From NCBI GenBank assembly GCA_014240255.1, contig JAAZXG010000009.1, positions 1 through 39,388 on the forward strand: a stretch of 39,388 nucleotides of DNA. The letters are read 5' to 3'. The position numbers were made by a program, and so were the translations under genes. Positions 15,530 to 23,321 of this stretch are shown here, one piece after another (positions within the stretch are counted from its first letter, which is position 1; every line of letters begins with the position of its first letter). The notes under the pieces were generated by a model, which saw nothing but the letters and a program-made list of their open reading frames with translations, had not been told where the DNA came from and searched no databases. This DNA comes from Methanobacteriota archaeon. GTDB taxonomy: Archaea > Thermoplasmatota > Poseidoniia > MGIII > CG-Epi1.

Positions 15530-17434
15530 GTGCTACCATCCGAACGAACAATGAATTTTGGGTTTGCTCTTTCAAAAGATTTCCCATATCCTAGGTTTTT
15601 AGGCTTCTTTGGAATGTTGTTTTTTATGTTTTTTTCAAGGTCAATTATTGAAGAATATTACATAGATACCATTCTTGATGGGGCTCCTTATTATGCATTA
15701 CAAAATATAGAAGGAAATAATATAATAATATTTACAGAATTATCCCTTTGGATATTATTGTTAATTCTTTATGTAGCCGTTTTAGTATTTTTATTCATTA
15801 TTCCTTTGACACTTTATTTTAGAGGATTAAGTTCTTGGGAATGGGATCCTACAACAGTAGTTTTCTGGTTAATTACAACACGAGGTGTTTCTTTATTTTT
15901 CACTGAAATAGAAAATACAAATCCGAATCTTGAAGATTTTGTTTCCATTTTAATTACACTAATCGATTCAATTTTCATTTTATTTTTTACGGTGTTTTTG
16001 TTAAGATCATATACGAATTTCTTTGTACCTGTAATTTCAGAATGGTTACAAGTTGGAAAATCAGACACTCAATATGGCCCACTTTTAGACATAATTGGCT
16101 CTTTATTGATTATTACATTCGGAGTAACTAATTTCCTTTCAACTTTCCATGTTGATTTTGGAGTTTTAGTTGCAGGGGTAGGGGTTGTTGGGTTGGTGAT
16201 TGCTTTGGCTGCTCAAGATACATTGAGTAATTTCTTTTCGGGGATTCTACTTCTTTTAGATCAAGGTTTTAAGACTGGCGACATGATTAAATTTGATGAC
16301 ACGTATTGTATTATTCGAGAGGTTGGTTTACGTTCGACTAAAATTTATGATATTATCAATCATGTAATAATAATTATACCAAATAATGCTCTTGCAAATC
16401 AAAATATTAGAAATCTTACTAAACCAGATAGATATTATAGACTAAGAATAGAAGTGGGAGCTTCTTATGGTTCAGACCCAGATAAAGTTGAAAAAGCATT
16501 ATTAGAAGTTGCTAAGAAGAATAAAGATGTGGAGCAGGATGATCCAACTAGACTCCCATTAGTACGTTTTCAAAAATTTGCCGATTCTGCATTAAATTTT
16601 GCATTGGTTGTTTGGATAAAGAATGTAATTAAAATAAGGCAAATTAATTCAGATTTACATCATGAAGTATTTGAAAAACTATCTCAAGAAGAGATAACAA
16701 TAGCCTTCCCACAAAGAGACGTACATTTTTATGATAATTCAAAATTAGATACAAAAAATATAACAAAGTCCACAGAAGATTTTGACTTTGAAAAAAAAGC
16801 AAGACAAGAAGCTGAAGAAAAAGCAAGAGATGCTGAAGAATCATTGAAAGTGGCTGAAGAATCTGCTAGGCAAGCTGAAGAAGAAAAGGCTAAATTAGAA
16901 GTTGAAGAAGCTGAAAAACAGGCTAAAAAAGCTGCTAAGGAAGCTAAAGTGGCAGCAAAGAAAGCCGAAGAGGAAAAATCTAAGAAATCTGAACGAGAAG
17001 CTAAAAAGGCTGAAGTTGCAGCAAAGAAAGCCGAAGAGGACAAAGCAAAGTTGGAAGCCGAAGAGGCTTCACGAAAGGTTGAAGAAGAAAAAGCTAAGAA
17101 AGAGGCAGATAAACAAGCCAAATTGGAAGCTAAAGAGGCCGAAAAAGAAGCAAAAAAAGCTGAAAAAGAAGCAAAAAAAGCTAAAGAAGCTGCAAGAAAG
17201 ATTGAAGAAGCCAAAGCAAAATTAGAAGTTGAAGAAATTGCAAAGAAAGCTGAAGAGGAAAAGACTAGATTAGAGGCTGAAGAGGCTGCGATGATTGTCG
17301 AAGAAAAGAAGGCAAAAATCGAGGCTGAAAAAGCTGCAAAAATAGCAGAAGAAAAGAAGGCTAAATTAGAAGCCGAAGAAGCTGAAACCCGAAAATTAAT
17401 TGAAGAAATTAAGTCGAGACAAGACAAAAGTTAA
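15530..17434 (+). CDS. Mechanosensitive channel MscS family with long Lys/Ala/Glu-rich C-terminal tail
   Basis: This 634-residue inner-membrane channel would release solutes under membrane tension. About five hydrophobic segments precede the pore helix. The MscS signature GVGVVGLVIALAAQDTLSNF (216-235) is followed by GDMIKF, the beta domain with EVGLRSTKI (264-272) and IIPNNALANQNI, and the cytoplasmic vestibule domain to about residue 400. Residues about 410-634 are an uninterrupted charged helix built from variants of KKAEEEKAKLEAEE, a TolA-like composition with no counterpart in standard MscS. The coding DNA of the tail contains imperfect repeats. The GTG at 15530 lies 25 nt after a TATA box; an ATG at 15551 is the alternative. 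The stop lies 2 bp from the convergent peptidase gene. Confidence 0.9.
   Translation: MLPSERTMNFGFALSKDFPYPRFLGFFGMLFFMFFSRSIIEEYYIDTILDGAPYYALQNIEGNNIIIFTELSLWILLLILYVAVLVFLFIIPLTLYFRGLSSWEWDPTTVVFWLITTRGVSLFFTEIENTNPNLEDFVSILITLIDSIFILFFTVFLLRSYTNFFVPVISEWLQVGKSDTQYGPLLDIIGSLLIITFGVTNFLSTFHVDFGVLVAGVGVVGLVIALAAQDTLSNFFSGILLLLDQGFKTGDMIKFDDTYCIIREVGLRSTKIYDIINHVIIIIPNNALANQNIRNLTKPDRYYRLRIEVGASYGSDPDKVEKALLEVAKKNKDVEQDDPTRLPLVRFQKFADSALNFALVVWIKNVIKIRQINSDLHHEVFEKLSQEEITIAFPQRDVHFYDNSKLDTKNITKSTEDFDFEKKARQEAEEKARDAEESLKVAEESARQAEEEKAKLEVEEAEKQAKKAAKEAKVAAKKAEEEKSKKSEREAKKAEVAAKKAEEDKAKLEAEEASRKVEEEKAKKEADKQAKLEAKEAEKEAKKAEKEAKKAKEAARKIEEAKAKLEVEEIAKKAEEEKTRLEAEEAAMIVEEKKAKIEAEKAAKIAEEKKAKLEAEEAETRKLIEEIKSRQDKS
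16790..17432 (+). repeat. Degenerate coding repeats in the MscS tail
   Basis: Imperfect tandem units encode K/A/E heptad-like blocks. Two copies of GCAGCAAAGAAAGCCGAAGA occur at about 16952 and 17018, and other units differ by a few bases. Codon variation between units suggests an old expansion under selection for the amino acid pattern. Long antisense ORFs here are a by-product of the biased codons. Confidence 0.6.
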
Positions 17435-17436
17435 TT

Positions 17437-19212
17437 TTATTCTTCAGTATACCAAATAGGTGGTGTGAACAAATCTTCCGGACTTCTTTCAATAATTGGA
17501 AGAGTTAAAACACTATTTTGGTTAGTTCCAATAGTGACATATCCACTACTTACTGGAGAAGGAATATAGTCATCATTTGTTTGACTTATTACTAGTCCTA
17601 ATGCATTTCCTGCAGGTACCACTACATCCATAGCAAATAATTGCATTTTAGCATTTACAGTTCCAGTAACAGTACATGGTTGCCCACATTCCCTGCCGCC
17701 TTCATAGTATCTAAGATCCATCACTCCATGTCCAAGATGTATCCCTCCAGCAATAGATAGTTCAATGTAAAGATGGCCTGAGGTTTGGCCAGGTGGGATG
17801 GTAACCTCCACATGAAAAGTAGGCATTCCGGAAATTCTTGTTTCATTTTCGAATATTTCAGTTTCTAGAGTCAATGACCCTGTTGGACCTATCAATCCAG
17901 TACCTGAAGTCACAGTAAGTCCCTCACCAATTCCTAATTGCAAGAATTCTCTGTCATCTACAGGCCAAGTTTCTTCAACTCTCCATCCACCCATATTGTC
18001 CTGCATTTCTACATGCAATGCAGGTTTTAGATTTCCTTCATATAGATAATAATTAAACCATTCTAACAAATCTTGAGCCCAGTCGTATCTAACTGAATGT
18101 GGATAGGCTTCAGCACCTCTACCTGCCGACATTCCATTTTGGTCTCCAGGTCTGTCAGGATAATGATGTCCCCATTGACCAAATAATCCTTTGATATCAA
18201 ATCCTGCTGTTTGTAATTGTTTGTAAGCTGGGAATGCCATATGAGGGTCAACATTCCAATCTTGCATTCCATGAATAAAATAGATTGAACCATTATAATT
18301 TTGCATTGCCCTTTCTAGGAAATGTCTATCTGCCCAGTAGGAATTGCCTGCATAATTGACTTCATCTCCAGCTAAGTATGCTGCAGGTCCATTTGCATAT
18401 CCTTCAGCATATCCTCGGCACATAGTTTGCCAGTCTTCACTATCTCCATCCCATCCAAATGATCCATAAACTCCATTATGCATTCCTATTCCTCTAGCTT
18501 CCATAGACCCATTTCTCCACATTAAGTCGTGGACTCCAATAAGTCCAGAAATAGGGATAATTGTTTTCAAGTGAGGATTTCCAAACATCGCAGCTTGCCA
18601 TGGCGTACTTCCATCGTATGATTTTCCTATTATTCCGACATTACCATTACTCCATTCTTGTGTTCCTAACCAAGTAACTGCAGCATCGATTCCCATTTGT
18701 TCACTAAGACCCATAAAATCCATACAGTGGTTTGACATGCCAGTTCCAAAAACAGATACTTGAGCAATAGCATAACCATGTGGGACCATATTTTCTATCA
18801 AAAATTTCCCAAGACGATTTGCAGGTGTTAAAGCATCAACATCTCCATCATCATAATAAGGACCAACATCAGCAATAACTGGTATTTTGGTTCCGTTTGG
18901 AACATTTGGTAACCATAATCCTAAATGTACTTTACAGTCGTTTGTAATAGTACACCCTAATTCACTAGTAGGTAAATCTACTTCAATGAAAATACTTTCG
19001 GGACCAGTTATTTCGTATTCACCTTTTTCAAGAGTATAACTGTAAGCTTCAGTTGTATTGAATGGCTGATTCACTCTTTCCCACACAGGAACAAGTCCAT
19101 TTCCAGAAATTAGATCATCTATATCATTGTCATTATCTTCAGTAAGGTAAAGTAAGACAGATGAAAAAAGCAGTATCGCTACAGTGATTCCTGCAAATAT
19201 TCTTTGTTCCAT
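17437..19212 (-). CDS. S15-type Xaa-Pro dipeptidyl-peptidase / CocE-NonD hydrolase, membrane-anchored
   Basis: This 591-residue alpha/beta hydrolase is probably an exported peptidase or acyl hydrolase. Residues 5-23 are hydrophobic and followed by acidic residues, giving a signal anchor with the catalytic part outside. Catalytic candidates are Ser198 in GIIGKSYDGS, Asp318 in IHGMQDWNVDP and His349 or His350 in GQWGHHYPD. The N-terminal strand and the YAIAQVSVFGTGMS segment (usually D-x-R-G-x-G-x-S) show divergence: the Asp-x-Arg pair is replaced by Ser-Val-Phe. A C-terminal jelly roll (about 410-585) is typical of the family. A TATA-like ACTATAAC 24 nt upstream of the ATG indicates a leaderless start. 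Peptidase versus esterase cannot be decided from sequence. Confidence 0.85.
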   Translation of the reverse strand: MEQRIFAGITVAILLFSSVLLYLTEDNDNDIDDLISGNGLVPVWERVNQPFNTTEAYSYTLEKGEYEITGPESIFIEVDLPTSELGCTITNDCKVHLGLWLPNVPNGTKIPVIADVGPYYDDGDVDALTPANRLGKFLIENMVPHGYAIAQVSVFGTGMSNHCMDFMGLSEQMGIDAAVTWLGTQEWSNGNVGIIGKSYDGSTPWQAAMFGNPHLKTIIPISGLIGVHDLMWRNGSMEARGIGMHNGVYGSFGWDGDSEDWQTMCRGYAEGYANGPAAYLAGDEVNYAGNSYWADRHFLERAMQNYNGSIYFIHGMQDWNVDPHMAFPAYKQLQTAGFDIKGLFGQWGHHYPDRPGDQNGMSAGRGAEAYPHSVRYDWAQDLLEWFNYYLYEGNLKPALHVEMQDNMGGWRVEETWPVDDREFLQLGIGEGLTVTSGTGLIGPTGSLTLETEIFENETRISGMPTFHVEVTIPPGQTSGHLYIELSIAGGIHLGHGVMDLRYYEGGRECGQPCTVTGTVNAKMQLFAMDVVVPAGNALGLVISQTNDDYIPSPVSSGYVTIGTNQNSVLTLPIIERSPEDLFTPPIWYTEE

Positions 19213-19231
19213 ATATGATTATTTACGGGCT

Positions 19232-19240
19232 TGTTATAGT
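19232..19240 (-). promoter_or_regulatory. TATA box for the S15-type hydrolase gene
   Basis: The reverse strand reads ACTATAACA here, centred about 24 nt before the ATG at 19212. The spacing suggests a leaderless mRNA, separate from the cyclophilin operon upstream. Confidence 0.4.
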
Positions 19241-19259
19241 GTTTAACTGTAAAAATAAA

Positions 19260-19961
19260 TTATTCAACATTAACCGTTTTTGCTATTTTTGGCAATCTTA
19301 AATAACCTTGATGGAAAAGAGCTCCAGAGACAACAAAAAATGCTATAATGCTAACAATAATTAATGCAAAATCATGCAGCCCATAATGTACATGCTCAAG
19401 TACACTTGCATACAAATATTGTAAGAAGAGATATACAAATGCAAGTCTCCCTGTAATTCTAATTCCATTATCATTTCTTATTGCATAAGCAATCCACATT
19501 CCGGCCCCTCCGAGGAATACAACAGTACCAAGACCAAATAAAGTGATAAGTAAAAAATCTCCAACACTCATATTAGAATATCGATCTTCAGTTATCAATA
19601 ATTTCCAAAATTCAATGGCCCCACCAAAGAATAATCCATATCCTGCTGAATAATAAGGAGCAGCAGGTTCATCCTTGAATGTTTTTAGATTAACTCCTAT
19701 AAACATAAACATCATTATGATAAATGGTGTAACTAAAATCATTGAAGCATAAGCAACATCAGTATACAAATCGGTACCACTCACGAACATTATTATTTCA
19801 GCAATAGTACCTAAGACAACTCCAATTCCACTTGCTAAGTAGAGTTTACGTTCTACAAGTCTATCTTCTAAACCATTTATTATGTAAAAAAAGAGTAGCA
19901 TTGCAGGTATGATATACATTAACATGCCGATTACATTTGCCTGAAATATGATTGAATCCAT
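19260..19961 (-). CDS. Hypothetical polytopic membrane protein
   Basis: This 233-residue protein has about seven hydrophobic helices, the first beginning near residue 8, and few charged loops. I do not recognise the family. Potentially informative polar residues within helices are Glu56 in GTIAEIIMF, Glu near 117 in FFGGAIEFWKLL, and His residues in the SVLEHVHYGLHDF segment near 191-203. The G-x-x-x-G-x-x-E pattern recalls intramembrane protease or ligand-binding families, but nothing is diagnostic. The ATG starts 2 bp after the stop of the exported cyclophilin gene, so the two form an operon, perhaps with a shared envelope role. A 47-bp gap separates it from the hydrolase gene, which has its own promoter. 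Confidence 0.7.
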   Translation of the reverse strand: MDSIIFQANVIGMLMYIIPAMLLFFYIINGLEDRLVERKLYLASGIGVVLGTIAEIIMFVSGTDLYTDVAYASMILVTPFIIMMFMFIGVNLKTFKDEPAAPYYSAGYGLFFGGAIEFWKLLITEDRYSNMSVGDFLLITLFGLGTVVFLGGAGMWIAYAIRNDNGIRITGRLAFVYLFLQYLYASVLEHVHYGLHDFALIIVSIIAFFVVSGALFHQGYLRLPKIAKTVNVE

Positions 19962-19963
19962 TG

Positions 19964-20761
19964 TTATTTTTTACGATATAAACTAGCCATTACAACTAGT
20001 GATAAAATAGCAAAGCTAAAATTGAAACTAGGTATTTTCTCATCTTGTGTTTCAGTTATTGGAGGGTTTAGATATTCTCTTAATGTGATTGAATTTATGT
20101 GAACTTCATATAATGGACGGTCAGGCCCACCCTGAGCTCTTGGTATACTTCCATCACCATCTGCATCATTTGTAGTTGGAATCGCTGCAGCAGCTTGTAC
20201 TAATTCCAAACCTTCTCTAACCACTCCAAACACGGCATAACCGGGATCATCTTCTAAAGTTCTATTTCCATTATCTAATCCATGTTGTGAAGTATCGCAT
20301 ATATAAAATTGGCTTGATGCTGAATCAGGGTCAGTTCCTCTAGCCATTCCAATGGCTCCATTAATATGTGTTAAATTTCCATTTATCTCTAATGGAATTG
20401 TATTATCAGAACCACCATCTCCACATGTTGGATTAGTTCCAGGATAGGCTATAACCTCAGTACATGAGGGGTCACCACTTTGTATTACAAAATCATTAAT
20501 AATTCTATGAAAGAAAATACCATCATAGAAACCCTGTTCAGTAAGCTCCACAAAATTTTCTACAGTAATTGGCGCCCAATTCAAAAATAATTCTAGTACA
20601 ATTTCTCCTTCAAAATCATTTCCCCCTCCAGTTCCAGCACCATATGTTAAATTGATAACTACTATTGGATTTCCAACGAATGATTCTTCCATTGGACTTG
20701 CTTCAGCCTTAGTAGTAGGCGTGAAAAGCATCATTGCCACTAGAATAATTAATATTCTCAC
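19964..20761 (-). CDS. Exported cyclophilin-type peptidyl-prolyl isomerase with archaeosortase-like C-terminal anchor
   Basis: This protein catalyses cis-trans isomerisation of X-Pro bonds outside the membrane. Residues 1-20 form a signal peptide (LIILVAMMLFTPTTKA). The cyclophilin domain spans about 30-232: FFHRIINDFVIQSGDP, HINGAIGMARG, SASSQFYICD and YAVFGVVREG hold the catalytic Arg, Gln and binding residues. A loop with two Cys lies between SGDP and the GAIGMARG strand. After the domain the chain ends with DEKIPSFNF, about 15 hydrophobic residues and RKK, a tripartite tail resembling those at 6950 and 37503. The start is GTG at 20761. A TATA-like TATAAAG about 23 nt upstream suggests a leaderless mRNA. 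The gene is followed after 2 bp by a membrane protein gene. Confidence 0.88.
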   Translation of the reverse strand: MRILIILVAMMLFTPTTKAEASPMEESFVGNPIVVINLTYGAGTGGGNDFEGEIVLELFLNWAPITVENFVELTEQGFYDGIFFHRIINDFVIQSGDPSCTEVIAYPGTNPTCGDGGSDNTIPLEINGNLTHINGAIGMARGTDPDSASSQFYICDTSQHGLDNGNRTLEDDPGYAVFGVVREGLELVQAAAAIPTTNDADGDGSIPRAQGGPDRPLYEVHINSITLREYLNPPITETQDEKIPSFNFSFAILSLVVMASLYRKK

Positions 20762-20767
20762 ATAATG

Positions 20768-20787
20768 CCTATTTTTGGCTTCTTTAT
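20768..20787. promoter_or_regulatory. Compact divergent promoter region for cyclophilin and iscA-like genes
   Basis: Only 37 bp separate the GTG at 20761 and the ATG at 20799. CTATTTTT (20768-20775) lies 27 nt before the ATG on the plus strand. The reverse-strand TATAAAG (20781-20787) lies 23 nt before the GTG on the minus strand. Each box falls inside the initial transcribed region of the other gene, so the two promoters probably interfere. Confidence 0.35.
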
Positions 20788-20798
20788 ACGATTATAGT

Positions 20799-21194
20799 AT
20801 GGAGCAAGCCTTAAATCCACATCAAATTAAGAATAGTATGGATATAAAGGTAACAGAAATGGCAAAATCGAGATTACATGATATGGGAGTCTCAGATAAT
20901 GTTTTTTTACGAATAGGTGTTAAATCAGGAGGATGTTCAGGGAATACATATGATGCAATTCTAGATGATAATATGCAGGAATTTGATGATGTTTATTACA
21001 CAGATGATAAACTCCGTATTGTTTCAGACAAAATAAGTTCCGTTCATTTAGATGGACTTACAATTGATTTTTCAAATGATTTGATAGAGCCTGGATTTAG
21101 ACTTACAAATGCAAATGCTCAAGGTTCTTGTGGATGCGGTTCTAGTTTCAGTACTGAACCTAAAGTAAACACCGAAACTAGTTTTTCGGTATAA
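20799..21194 (+). CDS. Iron-sulfur cluster assembly protein, IscA/HesB (A-type carrier) family
   Basis: This protein probably carries or inserts Fe-S clusters. Three conserved cysteines are present: Cys46 in KSGGCSGNTYD and Cys111/Cys113 in GSCGCGSSF, with LIEPGFRLTNAN in between, all at usual spacing for A-type carriers. The family core is about 105 residues; here there are some 15 extra residues at the N-terminus and a 15-residue tail. A TTG at 20775 would extend it by eight residues; I prefer the ATG at 20799 because a TATA-like box lies 27 nt upstream. It leads a tight operon with a 72-residue protein and a DUF2237 protein (2-bp gaps). Confidence 0.88.
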   Translation: MEQALNPHQIKNSMDIKVTEMAKSRLHDMGVSDNVFLRIGVKSGGCSGNTYDAILDDNMQEFDDVYYTDDKLRIVSDKISSVHLDGLTIDFSNDLIEPGFRLTNANAQGSCGCGSSFSTEPKVNTETSFSV

Positions 21195-21196
21195 TT

Positions 21197-21415
21197 ATGG
21201 TTATAAGTCCAATTTCAATATTAGGCGGAGAGTCAGTTTACTGCATCAATGAGTCTCAAATGCGTGACGCACAGAAATTAGCAAATGAGGATCCCGAATC
21301 TTCAGAAAAGATACAATCTCAACTTAAAGAAATAGAAAAGGTATTATCTCGTAATGAAAGGGCGGCATTGGCCTTTACAATAATAGAAAATCTTCGTGAA
21401 AATCGCGAAAAATAA
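21197..21415 (+). CDS. Small hypothetical protein, 72 residues, with DUF2237-like N-terminus
   Basis: I do not recognise a described family. The first 18 residues contain PISILGGESVYC, which resembles PINVLGGTLEIC at the start of the next gene product. The remainder is a charged helical segment (QLKEIEKVLSRNERAAL) with no further Cys. The gene begins 2 bp after the iscA-like stop and ends 2 bp before the DUF2237 gene, so it is almost certainly translated as part of the operon. Whether the shared N-terminal motif means common ancestry or a common structural turn cannot be settled by eye. Confidence 0.7.
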   Translation: MVISPISILGGESVYCINESQMRDAQKLANEDPESSEKIQSQLKEIEKVLSRNERAALAFTIIENLRENREK

Positions 21416-21417
21416 TT

Positions 21418-21783
21418 ATGGAAGAACCGATCAATGTACTAGGAGGTACTCTAGAAATATGTTCAACAGATCCAATGACAGGTTGGTTTAGAGATGGTTG
21501 TTGTAATACAGATAATAGTGATTTTGGGAGGCACATTGTTTGTGTAGTAATGACTGATGTTTTTCTAGCGTTTTCTAAAGGTGCTGGAAATGATTTGAGT
21601 ACTTCAAATCCCGGTTTTCCGGGTTTGAAAGAAGGCGATAGATGGTGTCTTTGCTTATCACGCTGGGTTGAAGCATATGATGCTGGAATGGCACCTCAGG
21701 TAGTTTTAGAAGCTACACATGAATCAGCATTAGATATGGTTAAATTAGAAAAATTAAAAGAATATGCATTTAAATCTGAATGA
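21418..21783 (+). CDS. DUF2237 family protein
   Basis: This 121-residue soluble protein matches the widely conserved family DUF2237 (COG3651), whose biochemical role I do not know to be established. The hallmark pieces are NVLGGTLEICSTDPMTGWFR, RDGCCNT, FSKGAGNDLSTSNPGFPGL, GDRWCLC and VVLEATHE. Five or more conserved Cys and several Asp/Glu/His residues suggest a metal or redox site. Length is normal for the family. It is the last gene of the iscA-like operon, and its TGA stop directly abuts the stop of the convergent hydroxylase gene. The operon with an Fe-S carrier would fit a metal-dependent function, by inference only. Confidence 0.9.
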   Translation: MEEPINVLGGTLEICSTDPMTGWFRDGCCNTDNSDFGRHIVCVVMTDVFLAFSKGAGNDLSTSNPGFPGLKEGDRWCLCLSRWVEAYDAGMAPQVVLEATHESALDMVKLEKLKEYAFKSE

Positions 21784-22758
21784 TTATTGGTGCACTTCTT
21801 TACGCGGATCTTTCTCAGTTCCCCATTTAGTTATAAAATCTTTAGTATTTTCGTACATTTCTTCGAAAGAATCCCAAACATACAAAACAGGTTGATACTT
21901 TGTAACGTCATAAGGTCTTGTTTCCATTTCTTCAAAATTGGGAGTAAGGTATTGGATTTTTGGATCGCAAACACAAGCCTCATTGTTCCCACATCCTTCA
22001 CCTCCAGTACAAGCATGCTCCATTTCTCCAAACGAAGATAATAAACCCGGTCCTACCGATTTAATTATCCCCTTCTCACGGCATGCTCCAAATTCAAGTA
22101 CATACCAGTATATAGATCCTAAACGAGTAATTGCAGCTTCACTTTTAGTCCTCATATCAGCTTCTCCAAATAGTATGTTTAATTCAGCCCATTCAGGCAC
22201 CCCTAGCATTGCAGTATGCCCTACTAATTCATGCACAACATCAGGTTCTGGCGTGTAAAAAGGCCTTGAAGAGTGTCTAATATATTGTGTTGATAAGAAT
22301 ACTTTATTTGCTAAAGCCGTGTGAAAGGTTTTAGGATGAACAAGGCCACCCACAGGTTCTTGTCTGAAGCCAGTCATATGCTGTAATGTTTCACTTACTT
22401 CTTGTAATTGAGGTATTCGATCATTAGGTAAACCCAATTTTTTAGCATTATCTAAATATTGTTTACAAGCATAGTTTTCATGAACTGGTGCGATTCTTTC
22501 CATAATGGCTGCCCAAACAGCATCTTCATCTTCAGAATAAGGTGCATGAGGAATTTTAGTATTTCTTCGTTCTTCCATACTCATATCGTTCCATTCCATC
22601 GCAATCTTTGCAATTTCATTTCTTCTTGAACGGTACCCCTCATCCTTGAAACCTGGATGGTCGGGATCAAGTTCTACAAAAACATTTCCTCCAACAATTT
22701 TCACAGCTGAGTTTGCTTCATCTGTTTCTTCACTTACTCCTTCAGTTGGTCCATGCAT
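21784..22758 (-). CDS. phhA: Aromatic amino acid hydroxylase (phenylalanine-4-hydroxylase type) with Cys-rich insertion
   Basis: This pterin-dependent non-haem iron monooxygenase would turn phenylalanine into tyrosine. Iron ligands are His176 and His181 in PDVVHELVGHTAML and Glu222 in YWYVLEFG. Pterin and substrate segments include TGFRQEPVGGLVHPK (about 129-143), STQYIRH and GLLSSFGEMEH. It lacks an N-terminal ACT domain, like bacterial PhhA. Between SSFGEMEHA and the QYLTPNF segment lies an extra stretch with four cysteines (Cys250, Cys256, Cys262, Cys264) that the standard family does not have. Phe versus Trp specificity cannot be proven, although a tetrahydropterin-recycling dehydratase is encoded nearby. 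The ATG start at 22758 has no obvious TATA box at the leaderless distance. Confidence 0.9.
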   Translation of the reverse strand: MHGPTEGVSEETDEANSAVKIVGGNVFVELDPDHPGFKDEGYRSRRNEIAKIAMEWNDMSMEERRNTKIPHAPYSEDEDAVWAAIMERIAPVHENYACKQYLDNAKKLGLPNDRIPQLQEVSETLQHMTGFRQEPVGGLVHPKTFHTALANKVFLSTQYIRHSSRPFYTPEPDVVHELVGHTAMLGVPEWAELNILFGEADMRTKSEAAITRLGSIYWYVLEFGACREKGIIKSVGPGLLSSFGEMEHACTGGEGCGNNEACVCDPKIQYLTPNFEEMETRPYDVTKYQPVLYVWDSFEEMYENTKDFITKWGTEKDPRKEVHQ

Positions 22759-22820
22759 TGAATATCACTAAGTGGCCAATTGCAAGACACAATAAATGGA
22801 TTGTTCTGGTAAACCTATAT

Positions 22821-23321
22821 ATGCCATCTAGGCAACTTCAGAATATGGGAATAGAACAGGAAGATAGAACATTAAAAATGATTATGTTTCTATCAATAGT
22901 AGGTTTGATTGATTCTATTTATTTGACATATTTACATCATCTTGTTGCCGATGGCGGAGGTTGCCCTACACAGAATCTTCCTGGGCTCGATTGTGGAGTA
23001 GTCTTGTCTAGCGCGCAATCCGAATTATTTGGTATTTCAGTAGCTTTGTTTGGCGTTCTTGGTTTTCTTACATTCTTTGGATTAGCTTTGGACCGTTTTC
23101 TTAATATGGATTTAGATCGGACTTATTACAATACTTTATTATTACCAATAACTGGTTTGATAGGCTCAGTATTTGGCATTTATTTAACATATGCCGAAGC
23201 ATTTATCATACATCAATGGTGTCCTTTTTGTTTGGTAGCTTTTGGACTAACATTGGCAGCAACCTTTTTTTCCCTTAGGGAATATGGTGCTGACCTGAAA
23301 GAATACTTTGGAGGAAAATAA
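22821..23321 (+). CDS. Vitamin K epoxide reductase (VKOR) family quinone-linked thiol oxidase
   Basis: This four-helix membrane enzyme passes electrons from a thioredoxin-like partner to quinone, so that exported proteins gain disulfides. The four key cysteines are present: Cys48 and Cys58 in the loop (GGGCPTQNLPGLDCGVV) and the active-site pair Cys134/Cys137 in HQWCPFCLVAFG, along with Ser63/Ser64 after the loop. The ATG at 22821 is chosen because a TATA-like CAATAAATG is centred 26 nt before it. The longer frame back to 22713 would overlap the hydroxylase gene, and an ATG at 22845 is a second option. The next gene, a thioredoxin-like protein, starts immediately after its stop and is the likely partner. 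Confidence 0.92.
   Translation: MPSRQLQNMGIEQEDRTLKMIMFLSIVGLIDSIYLTYLHHLVADGGGCPTQNLPGLDCGVVLSSAQSELFGISVALFGVLGFLTFFGLALDRFLNMDLDRTYYNTLLLPITGLIGSVFGIYLTYAEAFIIHQWCPFCLVAFGLTLAATFFSLREYGADLKEYFGGK

Noticed and set aside
16729-17427. Antisense ORF of 232 codons, Ser/Ala/Phe-rich, opposite the MscS tail
   Set aside because: It is the mirror of a Lys/Ala/Glu repeat whose codons (AAA, GCT, GAA) read as Phe, Ser and Ser/Phe on the other strand. There is no start signal, and the forward frame has a clear MscS domain.
22713-22820. Upstream extension of the VKOR frame
   Set aside because: It would overlap the start of the hydroxylase gene on the other strand, and a TATA-like box is placed 26 nt before the ATG at 22821.
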